A stretch of DNA of 64,000 nt, from contig JAIESW010000001.1 in assembly GCA_019745565.1 (NCBI GenBank), positions 1 to 64,000 of the forward strand. Reading direction: 5' to 3'. The position numbers were made by a program, and so were the translations under genes. The notes below the pieces were generated by a model. That model did no database searches. It had not been told where the DNA came from and was given only the letters and a program-made list of their open reading frames with translations. The DNA comes from Burkholderiales bacterium (lineage in GTDB: Bacteria > Pseudomonadota > Gammaproteobacteria > Burkholderiales > Ga0077523). Of the stretch, positions 28,215 through 36,804 are shown one piece after another; the first letter of the stretch is position 1, and every line of letters starts with the position of its first letter.

Positions 28215-30458
28215 ATGCTGCTAGGTGGGACGGTGGACTCGCCAGTGCTCGATGGCGTTGGCTCGCACGACCAACTGTGCTCGATCTACGAGACGGATGT
28301 GGAGCGCGATGCCGTGGCAGTGCCTTTCCTGCGGATCGGCCTTGGGCGCGGTGAGAAATGCGTTTATCTCCATAGCGACGGCAAGTGGGACGACATCGCG
28401 CGGGCGCTCTCCGCGGACGGCCTGGATGTCCAGCGTTTCATCAGCAATGGCGCGCTCGTTATCAAATCCAAGGACGAGTCGTACCTGCGCAACGGTCGCT
28501 TCGACGTCGAGCGCATGCTTGGATTGTGGCAAGACGAGTCTGCGGCGGCGAAGAGCCAGGGCTACAGCGCCATGCGAGGCGCGGGCGAGACCGACTGGGT
28601 GCTCTCCACGGCGCCGGACCTCGAGCATTGGCTCGACTACGAAGCACGCCTCACCGATGCAATCGCGCTCTGCGACTGCCGGCTGGTTTGCCAATACAAC
28701 CGCGCACGCTATCCGCCCGAGCTCCTGCTTGGCATCATCCAGATGCACCCGCTCGTGATCCACGACGCTGCGGTGTGCCGCAATCATCACTACGTCCCAG
28801 CCGTGGAGTTGCTGCCCCTGCGCGACGCCCGGCGCACGGTGCAGCGCTGGCTACGCGACATCCGCGCTGATGGGCAAGGGGAGCTCGCGTTGCGGCGCGC
28901 CGAGGAGACAATCGCGCGCGAGCGGATCGACATGCAGCACCAGCACCAGCGCCTGGCCGAACAGGTCGAGGCCATGGCGAAGCTCGAGGAGCGCCTGCGG
29001 CAGACCGACGCGAGAAACACCGCGATCCTCGAGAACATCACCGACATGTTCTTCAGCTTCGACAAGGACTTTCGCTTCCTCTACATGAACCGCCAGGGCG
29101 CAGACCAGATGCGCCTCGCCGGCAAGGAGCCTGAGCTGCTGATCGGCAAACTGCTATGGGACGAGTTTCCGGACGCCCCGAACCGGGAGGCGATGCGGCG
29201 GGTGATGGACGAGCGCGCGCCCGAGACCGACGAGGTTTGCTACCCGCTGCTCCGGCAATGGTATGAAAACCGGATGTATCCCAGCCCGGACGGCGGCATG
29301 GTTCTCTTCGTGCGCAACGTCACGCAGCGCCGGCAGCACGAGGAGGCGCGGCGGCGAGGCGAAGCGTACCTCGATGCGGCGCAGCGCATCAGCCACACCG
29401 GCAGCTGGGGCTGGAATGCGTCGACCGGCGAGCTCGTCTGGTCGGCGGAGCTTTTCCGCGTCATGGGCCACGACCCGCAGGGCCGCAAGCCGAGCCGTGA
29501 GATGCTCTACGAGCGGATGCATGCGGACGACCGCGAGGCGGTGCGGCGAGCCTTCGATGCAGCGGTGCGTGGGCGGCAGAATTTCTCCGCCAACTACCGC
29601 ATCGTGCGGCCCGACGGCGCTATCCGGCATGTTCTGTCGGAGGCGCACCCGATGCTCGACGATTCAGGGACGCTCATCGAGTACGTCGGCGCCATCGTCG
29701 ACGTCACCGAGCGCAAGGAGTCCGAGGACGCCGCGCACAAGGCACGCGCGGAGCTCGCGCACGTCAACCGCGCGCTGACCGTCGCCGAGTTCACCGCTTC
29801 CATCGCGCACGAGTTGAATCAGCCGCTCGCCGCGGTAGTGGCGAACGCCGCGGCCGCTGAGCGCTGGCTCGCTGCGCAGCCGCCGGACGAACTGGAGCTG
29901 CGTGCAGCGGTGAAGCGCATGGCGCGGGACGCCAAGCGCGCATCCGACGTGATCACGCACATCCGTGGGCTGCTCACGCGCCGCGAACCGCACAAGGCCG
30001 AACTGCTCCTGAGCGCGGTCATTGCCGAAGTCATCAGCTTGGTGGAAGGCGACGCGCGGCACAAGGAGATCGCCCTCAGTGCTACCGTGCAAGCGGTGCT
30101 GCCGCCGATTCGCGCCGACCGCGTGGGCATCCAGCAGGTGCTGCTCAACCTGCTCGTCAACGGCATGGACGCGCTCGCCTCGGCGCCCCAGCCGCGCACG
30201 CTGACGGTGAGCGCGCGGCGCGAAGGCGCGGAGGTGAGCGTGCAGGTCAGGGATTCCGGCCAGGGCATCGAGCCGCAGAGCTTCGCGCTTCTCTTCGAGC
30301 CATTCTTCACCACCAAGGCGCAAGGCATGGGCATGGGGCTCGCGATCAGCCGCTCCATCATCGAAGACCATGGCGGGCGCATCGGTGCGCTGAACAATGC
30401 CGAAGGACACGGCGCCACGTTCGAGTTCACGCTGCCGGCGTATACGCAGGTTCAATAG
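28215..30458 (+). CDS. MEDS-PAS-PAS sensor histidine kinase
   Basis: A 747-residue soluble kinase. The N-terminal MEDS domain (about 15-180; HDQLCSIYETDVERDAVAVP, RGEKCVYLHSD, YEARLTDAIALCDCRLVCQY) is known from DcmR-type regulators and is thought to sense small hydrophobic ligands. A coiled coil (about 225-265) leads to PAS1 (about 265-375) and PAS2 with PAC (about 385-505, ending VGAIVDVTERK). The HisKA domain has the phosphorylated His in IAHELNQPLAAVVANA (about 532), and HATPase_c shows LLNLLVNGMDAL (N box), VRDSGQGIE (G1), FEPFFTTKAQGMGMGLAISR (F and G2 boxes). It pairs with the FixJ-type regulator 42 bp upstream. Confidence 0.92.
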   Translation: MLLGGTVDSPVLDGVGSHDQLCSIYETDVERDAVAVPFLRIGLGRGEKCVYLHSDGKWDDIARALSADGLDVQRFISNGALVIKSKDESYLRNGRFDVERMLGLWQDESAAAKSQGYSAMRGAGETDWVLSTAPDLEHWLDYEARLTDAIALCDCRLVCQYNRARYPPELLLGIIQMHPLVIHDAAVCRNHHYVPAVELLPLRDARRTVQRWLRDIRADGQGELALRRAEETIARERIDMQHQHQRLAEQVEAMAKLEERLRQTDARNTAILENITDMFFSFDKDFRFLYMNRQGADQMRLAGKEPELLIGKLLWDEFPDAPNREAMRRVMDERAPETDEVCYPLLRQWYENRMYPSPDGGMVLFVRNVTQRRQHEEARRRGEAYLDAAQRISHTGSWGWNASTGELVWSAELFRVMGHDPQGRKPSREMLYERMHADDREAVRRAFDAAVRGRQNFSANYRIVRPDGAIRHVLSEAHPMLDDSGTLIEYVGAIVDVTERKESEDAAHKARAELAHVNRALTVAEFTASIAHELNQPLAAVVANAAAAERWLAAQPPDELELRAAVKRMARDAKRASDVITHIRGLLTRREPHKAELLLSAVIAEVISLVEGDARHKEIALSATVQAVLPPIRADRVGIQQVLLNLLVNGMDALASAPQPRTLTVSARREGAEVSVQVRDSGQGIEPQSFALLFEPFFTTKAQGMGMGLAISRSIIEDHGGRIGALNNAEGHGATFEFTLPAYTQVQ

Positions 30459-30499
30459 CGACGAGCACACCCGCACGTCTACGATACTGGCGGGAGAGC

Positions 30500-30820
30500 A
30501 TGGTGTACTTTGCGATCGTCCATGACCATTTGGGCCTGCGCGAGGCGATCGCTGCGCTGCTCGGTGCCGCCGGCTCTCCCTCGCGCGGCTTCGGCTCCAC
30601 GGAGGAATTCATGAGCTCGCCGAAAATGGCCGAGGCCGCCTGCCTGGTGTTCGACCTGCGGCTGCCCGGCATCGACGGCCTCGCCCTGCGGCAGGGGGCG
30701 GTGGCCTTCTTCCGCAAGCCGTTCGGCGAAGCGGAGTTCCTCGGCGTCGTAGGGCGCACCTGGCAGACGCGACCAGAACCTGTTGACGCCGTCCGCCGGC
30801 ATCAGGCCAAGGCGCAATAG
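30500..30820 (+). pseudogene. single-domain receiver with internal deletion
   Basis: The 106 residues resemble a FixJ-type receiver: YFAIVHDHLGLREAIAALLG, the phosphoacceptor strand CLVFDLRLPGIDGLALR and the last part GAVAFFRKPFGEAEFL. Between LALR and GAVAF about 30 residues are missing, namely helix 3, strand 4 with the conserved Thr/Ser, and helix 4. The join is near 30688-30697, in frame. The usual acidic pair at the N-terminus is also HD rather than DD. A receiver fold is therefore unlikely to form. It follows the histidine kinase by 41 bp and was probably its second output. Confidence 0.75.
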
Positions 30821-30851
30821 CGCACCGCCGCGGCGGCAATATCCTGTGCGC

Positions 30852-31412
30852 ATGCGTGACGAGATGACCGACCTAGAGATCACGGTCGTTGCCGGCGGCG
30901 CAGCACTGGATGCGGTGGTCGTGCGCCTGCGGTTCGCCGACCGCAGAGTCCTCGAGCAACTCGAGCGCGGCCAGCTGCGCGACGCGATAGAGCTCGTCGT
31001 CTCGCAGCATCTCGCGCGACACGCAGGCGCCGCACCGGGCGGCCTTGGCCCGGAGCGCCTCGAGCGCGTGCGGGTGCTCGTCGAGCGCTCGCTCGACCAG
31101 CCGCTGCACGTCGAGGATCTCGCTGCCGCTGCGCACATGAGTGCGTTTCACTTCTCGCGGCTTTTCAAGCTCGCCACCGGCCAGTCGCCGCACGCGTACC
31201 TCACCCAGCAGCGCGTCGAGCGCGCGAAGGAACTGCTGGCCGAATCCCGCCTGCCGCTCGTGCACATTGCCTCGGCCGTCGGCTTCCAGACCCAAGGGCA
31301 TTTCACCGAAGTATTCCGGCGCCACACCTGCACCACGCCGCGGCGGTTCCGCCTCGCGGCGCTCGCGCCGGCCGCCCGCGCCGCGCCACCCCCGTCATCA
31401 ATGGCGGATTGA
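30852..31412 (+). CDS. AraC-family transcriptional regulator
   Basis: A 186-residue regulator whose C-terminal 100 residues form the two helix-turn-helix units of AraC/XylS: ERVRVLVERSLDQPLHVEDL, AAAAHMSAFHFSRLFK, GQSPHAYLTQQRVERAKELL, LPLVHIASAVGFQTQGHFTE and FRRHTCTTPRRFR. The N-terminal 75 residues are too short for a cupin sensor and show no known domain. The ATG at 30852 is chosen (MRDEMTDLEITVV); the frame upstream has no family support. It lies downstream of the two-component genes on the same strand. The target genes are unknown. Confidence 0.85.
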   Translation: MRDEMTDLEITVVAGGAALDAVVVRLRFADRRVLEQLERGQLRDAIELVVSQHLARHAGAAPGGLGPERLERVRVLVERSLDQPLHVEDLAAAAHMSAFHFSRLFKLATGQSPHAYLTQQRVERAKELLAESRLPLVHIASAVGFQTQGHFTEVFRRHTCTTPRRFRLAALAPAARAAPPPSSMAD

Positions 31413-31415
31413 ACC

Positions 31416-31595
31416 ATGGCGGTGACCCTTTTCCGCAACTCGCGGCCGTTCGCACTGCGCGGCATGGTCGCCATCGTGTTCGGCGTGCTGGCGGTCGGCT
31501 GGCTGATCAGCGTCTACGCGATCGCGAGCGGCGTCCCGCTGCTCGCCGCGGCCTGGCGTCTGCGCCGGCCGGAAAGCTCCTGGCGCTGCGGCTAG
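31416..31595 (+). pseudogene. HdeD-family membrane protein with internal deletion
   Basis: A 59-residue frame starting four bases after the AraC stop: NSRPFALRGMVAIVFGVLAV matches the first helix of HdeD (DUF308) proteins, and WLISVYAIASGVPLLAAAWRLR matches their last helix. The usual protein of about 190 residues has six helices, so about four are missing and the join is near 31500. The remnant could still insert in the membrane but not as a normal HdeD. Its TAG shares the CTAG palindrome with the stop of the convergent BON fragment. Confidence 0.65.
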
Positions 31596-31894
31596 GCGAC
31601 GCGCGGGCTCGGCCCACGCGCGGCCCAGGCGCGCACGCTGCCCGGTTGGAGGCGGCGGTCCAGCCGGATCCGCTCCCGCACCGCGGCCGCGTCGACCGGA
31701 GCCCGGATCGCGATCAGGTTGCGCAGTTGCCCGAGCGCCGGCAGCGCGCGCAAAGCGCTCTCCGCACGCTCCTTCTGATAGGGCCAGTCGACCTCGCCGC
31801 TCAGCGTGGTGCCGCCGGCATCGGCCGACAGCCGGATCGAGCCGTGCGAGCAGGGCAGCAGCGCGTGCAGCGCTTCGCGGGCGGGGGTTTCCAT
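31592..31894 (-). pseudogene. BON-domain protein fragment
   Basis: A 100-residue frame related to the intact BON protein at 32379-33032. ALLPCSHGSIRLSADAGGTT and LSGEVDWPYQKERAESALRA align with its second BON domain. The last part, LQPGSVRAWAARGPSPRVA, matches the end of its third ([15 protein letters not shown]), but about 25 residues between the two are missing and the first domain is absent. It is the last frame of the minus-strand stress run and looks like a decayed duplicate. Confidence 0.65.
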
Positions 31895-31898
31895 GCTT

Positions 31899-32375
31899 TC
31901 AGTGCATGCCTGCACGGTCGGCCGCCGACTGCGCGCTGAGGGTGGCGTAAATCAAGGCGAATCCCTGCATCATGCCGAGATAGCTCCTCTGGCGCGCGGC
32001 GAAGCCGTGCGCCATCTGCAGCAACTCCGGGTTGGCGCGCTCCATCTCGTCGAGGGCCTCGAAGGTGAAGTACTCGGCGCCCTTGTCGTCGATCTCGCTC
32101 ACGATACCGTCGCGCGTGGCGGACGAGACGCGCGGCAGCGCGAACTCCGCGGCTGCCTCGGCGACCAGCAGGCGGTAGAACATCGCCAGCCCGACCATCG
32201 GCTCCTGCCCCGCGCCCTGGTCCGCCGCGCAGCGCTGCGCCATGTCGAGCAGGTCCGGGTTGTGGCGGCGCATGGCGGCGGCGATGTCCGCGACGCAGGC
32301 GTCGGGGCCCAGGTTGTCGAACTCCCGGCTGATGCGCTCTCGCGTCACCGCGGTTACGCGGGGCAACGAACTCAA
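31899..32375 (-). CDS. unknown protein made of two homologous halves
   Basis: A 158-residue protein without a recognised family. The halves align with each other: SLPRVTAVTRERISREFDNL and ALPRVSSATRDGIVSEIDDK, then AAAMRRHNPDLLDMAQRCAA and LDEMERANPELLQMAHGFAA, then VGLAMFYRLLVAEA and QGFALIYATLSAQS. Each half of about 72 residues is predicted all-helical. The only start that keeps the first repeat whole is a TTG at 32375, three bases after the stop of the BON gene, so translation is probably coupled. No signal peptide or membrane segment is seen. Confidence 0.7.
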   Translation of the reverse strand: MSSLPRVTAVTRERISREFDNLGPDACVADIAAAMRRHNPDLLDMAQRCAADQGAGQEPMVGLAMFYRLLVAEAAAEFALPRVSSATRDGIVSEIDDKGAEYFTFEALDEMERANPELLQMAHGFAARQRSYLGMMQGFALIYATLSAQSAADRAGMH

Positions 32376-32378
32376 TGG

Positions 32379-33032
32379 CTAATAGCTGATCGTGATGCGG
32401 TTCTCCACCTTGTGCACGCCCGGCGCGAGCCAGGCGGCGCGCTCGGCCTCCTCGCGCTCGGCCCAGGAGCGCACCGTGCCCTTGAGAACCACCTCGCTGC
32501 CGTTGGCTTCGACCGTGATGCGGCTCGCGTCGATCTCCGCGCTGCGCTTGAACGCGTCCTCGATCTTGCGCTTCACGTCCTGGGCCTCGATCTTGGGCCT
32601 GATCATCAGGAAGTTGGTAATGCCCTTGATGCCTTTCACGCGGCGCGCGGCCGCCTCGGCGCGCTCCTTCTGGTAGTTCCACTCGACGTCGCCTTCGAGG
32701 GTCACCCAGCCGTTGCTCACCACCGCCTTGATCAGCTTGTGCGAATAGGGAAGCTCGGATTCGAGCTCCTGCGCCACCTCGCGTGCGATTTCCGGGTCGG
32801 GCTTCTGGTGGATCGCCGGCAGGCGTACTTCCAGATCGTTCGCCACCGCGAGCACCCCCGCGACGCGCTTCACGTCGCGCTCCGCGTGGTACTTCTGCAT
32901 GTAGCTGCGCACGAAGCCGGTCAGCGTCACCACGCCGTTCTTGACCGCGATGCCGATATCCGTCGCATCGATGTCCTGGTCCCAACGCAGCTCGGTTTCC
33001 ACGTCCCGCTTGATGTCCTCGTCCGATCTCAT
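32379..33032 (-). CDS. triple BON-domain protein
   Basis: The 217 residues form three BON domains of about 65 residues (about 5-70, 75-145, 148-215), each with the pattern of a charged helix and a Gly-containing VTLTGFV / VTLEGDVEW / [10 protein letters not shown] strand turn. BON domains bind membranes or phospholipid surfaces and occur in osmotic-stress proteins such as OsmY. No signal peptide is visible, unlike OsmY. It begins [20 protein letters not shown] with a good GGAGGCGAC upstream, and is followed at once by the two-halves protein. Confidence 0.88.
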   Translation of the reverse strand: MRSDEDIKRDVETELRWDQDIDATDIGIAVKNGVVTLTGFVRSYMQKYHAERDVKRVAGVLAVANDLEVRLPAIHQKPDPEIAREVAQELESELPYSHKLIKAVVSNGWVTLEGDVEWNYQKERAEAAARRVKGIKGITNFLMIRPKIEAQDVKRKIEDAFKRSAEIDASRITVEANGSEVVLKGTVRSWAEREEAERAAWLAPGVHKVENRITISY

Positions 33033-33148
33033 GATGTCGCCTCCTTTCGATGGCTGCTAAAGGGACGGTATGCGGCGGTCGGCGCCCGGTCTTCCGCTTC
33101 CCTGCGCACTGCTGCCGGTTTCTTGCGTCTCACCCGGTCGTAAACGCC

Positions 33149-34060
33149 CTACGGCAGCTTGCAGGCGAGGACGTCGACCCTCTCGATGAGCGGCGCCCGA
33201 GCGAACAGCTCGCTCGCCCGATCGTTGAGCGAACGGGCGACGCGTCCCGCGAGATGCGCCCTGCGGCCCGAGTCGTCCGTGAACGTGTCGAAGATGCCGA
33301 AGGTGGAGTTACCGAGGCGCACGCCGTACCAGGCGGTCGTATCCGGCTCTTCCCGCACCAGCGAGAGGCCGCTGCGCAGCAACTGCTCCACGTCCGCTTC
33401 GCGCCCCGGCTTCGCCTCGAGCCGGACGAGGAGCGCGACACCGGCTTCCTCCCCGGCATCCGCGCGCGGCGGCTGTGCGAGCGCCTCGGAAGAGTTGCCG
33501 AACAGCGCGAGCATCTCCCGGTTGAATGCGGGGATGTCGTCGGGCTTGCGGCTGGTGACGAGGTTGCCGTCAATGCAGACTTCGCGGTCCTGCCAGGTTG
33601 CACCGGCGTTCTCGAGGTCGGTCCTGAGCGAGGGCCACGAGGCGATTTCCCGCCCCTCGGCGCAGCCGGCTTCGATGATCGTCCACGGCGCGTGGCAGAT
33701 TGCCGCCACCGGCTTGCCCGCATCGAAGAACGCCCGCACGAACCGTATCGCGCTCGGCTGCATGCGCAGCTGGTCCGGATTCATCACTCCGCCGGGCAGC
33801 ATCAGCGCATCGAAATCGTCCGCCTTCGCCTGGTCGAGCGGCACGTCCACCGCCACCTCGTCGCCCCATTCGGTGAACTTCCAGCCGCGAATCTTCCCGG
33901 ATTTCGGCGACACCACCTGCGTCTTCGCTCCGGCGGCGTCCAGCGCCTTGCGCGGCTCGGTCAGCTCGACCTGCTCGAAGCCGTCGGTGGCGAGTATTGC
34001 AACCTTCTTGCCCTTCACACCGGCCTGCTGCTTGTCAGCCTGCTTTTGCTTTTCAGCCAT
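33149..34060 (-). CDS. PfpI/DJ-1 family domain fused to ABM monooxygenase-like domain
   Basis: A 303-residue fusion. Residues 15 to about 200 are a PfpI/YhbO-type class I amidotransferase-like domain with KVAILATDGFEQVELTEPRK, DALMLPGGVMNPDQLR, the nucleophile elbow PVAAICHAPWTIIEA and TSRKPDDIPAFN. This family is linked to protease, deglycase or hydratase activity under stress. Residues 215-303 look like an antibiotic-biosynthesis monooxygenase (ABM) dimeric barrel: GVALLVRLEAKPGREADVEQ, WYGVRLGNSTFGIFDTF. The ATG at 34060 has AAAGGAG upstream. Each domain is common alone; their fusion is not one I know well. It lies in the redox-stress run with BON and TrxR-like genes. Confidence 0.85.
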   Translation of the reverse strand: MAEKQKQADKQQAGVKGKKVAILATDGFEQVELTEPRKALDAAGAKTQVVSPKSGKIRGWKFTEWGDEVAVDVPLDQAKADDFDALMLPGGVMNPDQLRMQPSAIRFVRAFFDAGKPVAAICHAPWTIIEAGCAEGREIASWPSLRTDLENAGATWQDREVCIDGNLVTSRKPDDIPAFNREMLALFGNSSEALAQPPRADAGEEAGVALLVRLEAKPGREADVEQLLRSGLSLVREEPDTTAWYGVRLGNSTFGIFDTFTDDSGRRAHLAGRVARSLNDRASELFARAPLIERVDVLACKLP

Positions 34061-34159
34061 TGGTAATCTCCTTTCGCCAAACTGCAAGGCTAGGCGGACC
34101 AGCCCTCGAAGGTTCGCGATTCCTGCTGGCCTGTTCCGGTTTCGTGCTGTGCCGCGCCG

Positions 34160-35812
34160 TCAGGACGAGGCGAGGTACTCATGCGCGAACTTGACCGCCA
34201 TGGCGCCCTCGCCGACGGCGGAAGCCACGCGCTTGACCGAGCCGACGCGGACATCGCCGGCCGCAAACACCCCGGGGGCGCTCGTCTCGAGCAGGAACGG
34301 CGGCCGCGCGAGCGGCCAGGCGCGGATGCCTTCCGCCTGCGGCCCCGTCTTCACGAAGCCGTGGCTGTCGAGGCCGATGTCCTGCGGCAGCCAGCCGGTG
34401 TGCGGCCGGGCGCCGATGAAGACGAATGCCGCCGGGCACGTCACGCGCTCCAGCGCGCCGGTCGGCCGCGAGCGCAGGTCGACCGACTCGAGCCACTTCT
34501 CGCCGCGCATGCCCCCGACCTCGGTCTGCCGGCGCACGTCGATCGTCGCCGTGTGCTCGATGCGCCGCGCCAGGTAATCGGACATGTCCTTGCGCAGGTC
34601 GTCCCCGCGCAGGACGAGCAGGACACGCCGAGCCCGCTCGGCGAGGTACACCGCCGCCTGGCCGGCGGAGTTGCCGCCGCCGACGATCACGACCTGCGCG
34701 TTGCGGCAGAGCTCCGCCTCCACCGCGGTGGCGGCGTAGTAGAGGCCGAGGTTCTCGAAGCGCGCGCAGTCCGCCGCGTCGAGCCGGCGATAGCTCGCGC
34801 CGGCGGCGATCAGGACGCACCGCGCGGCGACCTGCTCGCCGCCGTCGACCTCGAGCACATGAAAGCCGCCCTCGCAACGCAACCGCGCCACTTCGGCGGG
34901 GACCGAAAAGATCGCGCCGAACTTCTGCGCCTGCAGCAGGGCGCGATCGGCCAGCTCGGCGCCCGAAAGGCCGGCAGGAAAGCCCATGTAGTTCTCGATG
35001 CACGAGCTGCCGCCCGCCTGCCCGCCGGGGGCCATGCGGTCGAGGACGAGCGTCTTCAGGCCCTCGGACGCGCCGTACACCGCCGCAGCGAGGCCCGCCG
35101 GACCGGCACCAACGATGACGAGATCGTAGACCGCGCGCTCGATCGGCTTGCGGATGCCGAGCGCCGAGGCGAGCTCGGCGTTCGGCGGGCTGCGCAGCAT
35201 CCGCCCGTCGACGAGGATGACGAGCGGCGTGTCCTGCGCGCCGACCTTGAAGCGCGAGAGCAGGCGCTTGACGGCGGGGTCCTTCTCGAGGTCGAGCCAC
35301 TCGAAGGGGATCTTGTTGCGCAAGAGGAACTCGCGGATGCGATGGGCGTCGCGGCAGAAACGCGAGCCGACCACGCGCAGCGCGGCGATGCCCGACTCAT
35401 CGAGGAGCTGGCGCCGCATGAGGAACGCCTTGAGGAGCACGTCCCCCACGCGCGGTCGCTCGTCAACTACGCGGCGCAGGTCCTTGGCCGAGATACGCAG
35501 CGTGGCGCAGTCGGTGCGTGCGAGCGCGCTCACGCGGGCCGGCCTGCCGGCGAGGATGTCGACGTCGCCCGTGATCTCCCTGGGGCGGTGCAGCGCGAGG
35601 ATCTCTTCCGGCCGCGACGGGTCGACCACCGCCACTTCCCCCTGCTCGACGACGAAGAACGGCACGCTGCAGTCCCCCGCGGAGAAAAGCGGCTCGCGCG
35701 CAGAGAAGCGGGCCGGCGTGCCGATGCCGCGCAGCGCCGCGATCTGCTCGTCGTCCAGCCTGGGGAACGCGACCGCGCGCTGCAGCTCGTCCAGGCGCGC
35801 GTCGCGCTTCAA
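34160..35812 (-). CDS. cNMP-binding / glutaredoxin-like / thioredoxin-reductase-like flavoprotein
   Basis: A 550-residue three-part protein. Residues 1-130 are a cyclic-nucleotide-binding domain (FSAGDCSVPFFVVEQGEVAV). Residues about 145-225 are a glutaredoxin-like fold with a lone Cys (SRFCRDAHRIREFLLRNKIP). Residues from about 228 are a thioredoxin-reductase-like FAD/NAD(P)H module with VIVGAGPAGLAAAVYGASEG, GQAGGSSCIENYMGFP, VIVGGGNSAGQAAVYLAERA and FAAGDVRVGSVKRVASAVGE. The redox-active CxxC of true thioredoxin reductase is replaced (YYAATAVEAELC), so it cannot reduce thioredoxin in the usual way. A TTG at 35812 overlaps the stop of the quinone-reductase-like gene (TTGA) and is the probable start. 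Confidence 0.85.
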   Translation of the reverse strand: MKRDARLDELQRAVAFPRLDDEQIAALRGIGTPARFSAREPLFSAGDCSVPFFVVEQGEVAVVDPSRPEEILALHRPREITGDVDILAGRPARVSALARTDCATLRISAKDLRRVVDERPRVGDVLLKAFLMRRQLLDESGIAALRVVGSRFCRDAHRIREFLLRNKIPFEWLDLEKDPAVKRLLSRFKVGAQDTPLVILVDGRMLRSPPNAELASALGIRKPIERAVYDLVIVGAGPAGLAAAVYGASEGLKTLVLDRMAPGGQAGGSSCIENYMGFPAGLSGAELADRALLQAQKFGAIFSVPAEVARLRCEGGFHVLEVDGGEQVAARCVLIAAGASYRRLDAADCARFENLGLYYAATAVEAELCRNAQVVIVGGGNSAGQAAVYLAERARRVLLVLRGDDLRKDMSDYLARRIEHTATIDVRRQTEVGGMRGEKWLESVDLRSRPTGALERVTCPAAFVFIGARPHTGWLPQDIGLDSHGFVKTGPQAEGIRAWPLARPPFLLETSAPGVFAAGDVRVGSVKRVASAVGEGAMAVKFAHEYLASS

Positions 35813-36804
35813 GCGCGCAGCACCATTTTGCCGAGCACGTGTCCCGCGGCAAGGCGCCGATGCGCCTGGGCCGTCTGGGCCAGCGGGAACGCGGCGCCGA
35901 CGTGCACCTTCAGCTGCGCGGCATCGACGGCGCGCGTGAGGCGGGCGAATTCGTCGATGCCGGGCGTCGCGTCGTAGGACAGGAACTCCATGCCCGGGCG
36001 CTGCCGCGGCTCCGGCTCGATACCGTTCGGCCATGCCACGCGGGCGCCCTCGCGCATCGCGGCGAGCAAATGCTCGAGCGACTGACCACCGATGAGGGCG
36101 AGGAGCTGGTCGAGGCCCTGGGGCGCGAAGCGCCGCGCCGCTGCGGCGGCGTCGGCCTTCCTGCCGTCGACCGCCGCCTCGGCGCCGAGGCGATGGACCA
36201 GCGCGACGCCGTCTTCGCCCGAAGCGATGCCGAGCACCTTCGCGCCGCGCAGCCTTGCGAACTGAACGGCGAGGTGGCCGACGGCGCCGGAAGCGCCGTG
36301 GACGGCCACCGCTTCGCCCTGCTGCACGCGAAGCTGATCGTCGATGCCCTGCAGCGCGGTCAGCCCGATGCAGGCGATCGCACCGGCCTCAGCGAGGGCG
36401 AGCGAAGAGGGAATCGGTCCGGCATGGCTTTGCGAGACGGCAACGTACTCGGCATAAAAGCCGCGGCGTTCATAGTCGTAGGCATAGACCGCGTCGCCCT
36501 CCGCAAAGCGCTCCACGCGCGCGCCGCGCGCCGCGACGACGCCGGCGCCGTCGGTGCCGAGCACCAGCGGGAAGCGCGGCTGCTCCGGCGCGTCGCCGCC
36601 CTCGCGATGCCAGGCGTCCCACTCGCCCACGCCGGCGGTGTGCAGCTGGACGAGGATGTCCTCGGGGCCGGGCTGAGGGACGGCAACCTCCCGCAGCTCG
36701 AGCACTTCCGGGCCGCCGAATCGCTCGATGACGGCGGCGCGCATGGTCTTCGGGACCACGCGCGGAGCGGCCAGCGTGTCAGAAGGGGAAGCGTGGCGGC
36801 TCAT
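35809..36804 (-). CDS. zinc-independent quinone-oxidoreductase-like MDR enzyme
   Basis: A 331-residue medium-chain dehydrogenase/reductase of the quinone oxidoreductase (QOR) group. It has MRAAVIERFGGPEVLELREV at the start of the GroES-like domain, LGTDGAGVVAARG, the NADPH-binding AVHGASGAVGHLAVQFARLR and a C-terminal HRRLAAGHVLGKMVLRA. The zinc ligands of classic alcohol dehydrogenases are absent. It probably reduces quinones or enones with NADPH. The frame opens at 36804, overlapping the upstream aldehyde dehydrogenase remnant by 26 bp; an internal ATG at 36744 gives exactly the family start and may be the true one. Its stop overlaps the TrxR-like start. Confidence 0.88.
   Translation of the reverse strand: MSRHASPSDTLAAPRVVPKTMRAAVIERFGGPEVLELREVAVPQPGPEDILVQLHTAGVGEWDAWHREGGDAPEQPRFPLVLGTDGAGVVAARGARVERFAEGDAVYAYDYERRGFYAEYVAVSQSHAGPIPSSLALAEAGAIACIGLTALQGIDDQLRVQQGEAVAVHGASGAVGHLAVQFARLRGAKVLGIASGEDGVALVHRLGAEAAVDGRKADAAAAARRFAPQGLDQLLALIGGQSLEHLLAAMREGARVAWPNGIEPEPRQRPGMEFLSYDATPGIDEFARLTRAVDAAQLKVHVGAAFPLAQTAQAHRRLAAGHVLGKMVLRA

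Noticed and set aside
24936-33032. Identification of the stress region as the known transmissible locus of heat resistance/protein quality control
   Set aside because: A DegP-type protease and an HdeD remnant are shared with that locus, but the small heat-shock proteins, ClpG, FtsH, YfdX, thioredoxin and KefB genes are all absent.
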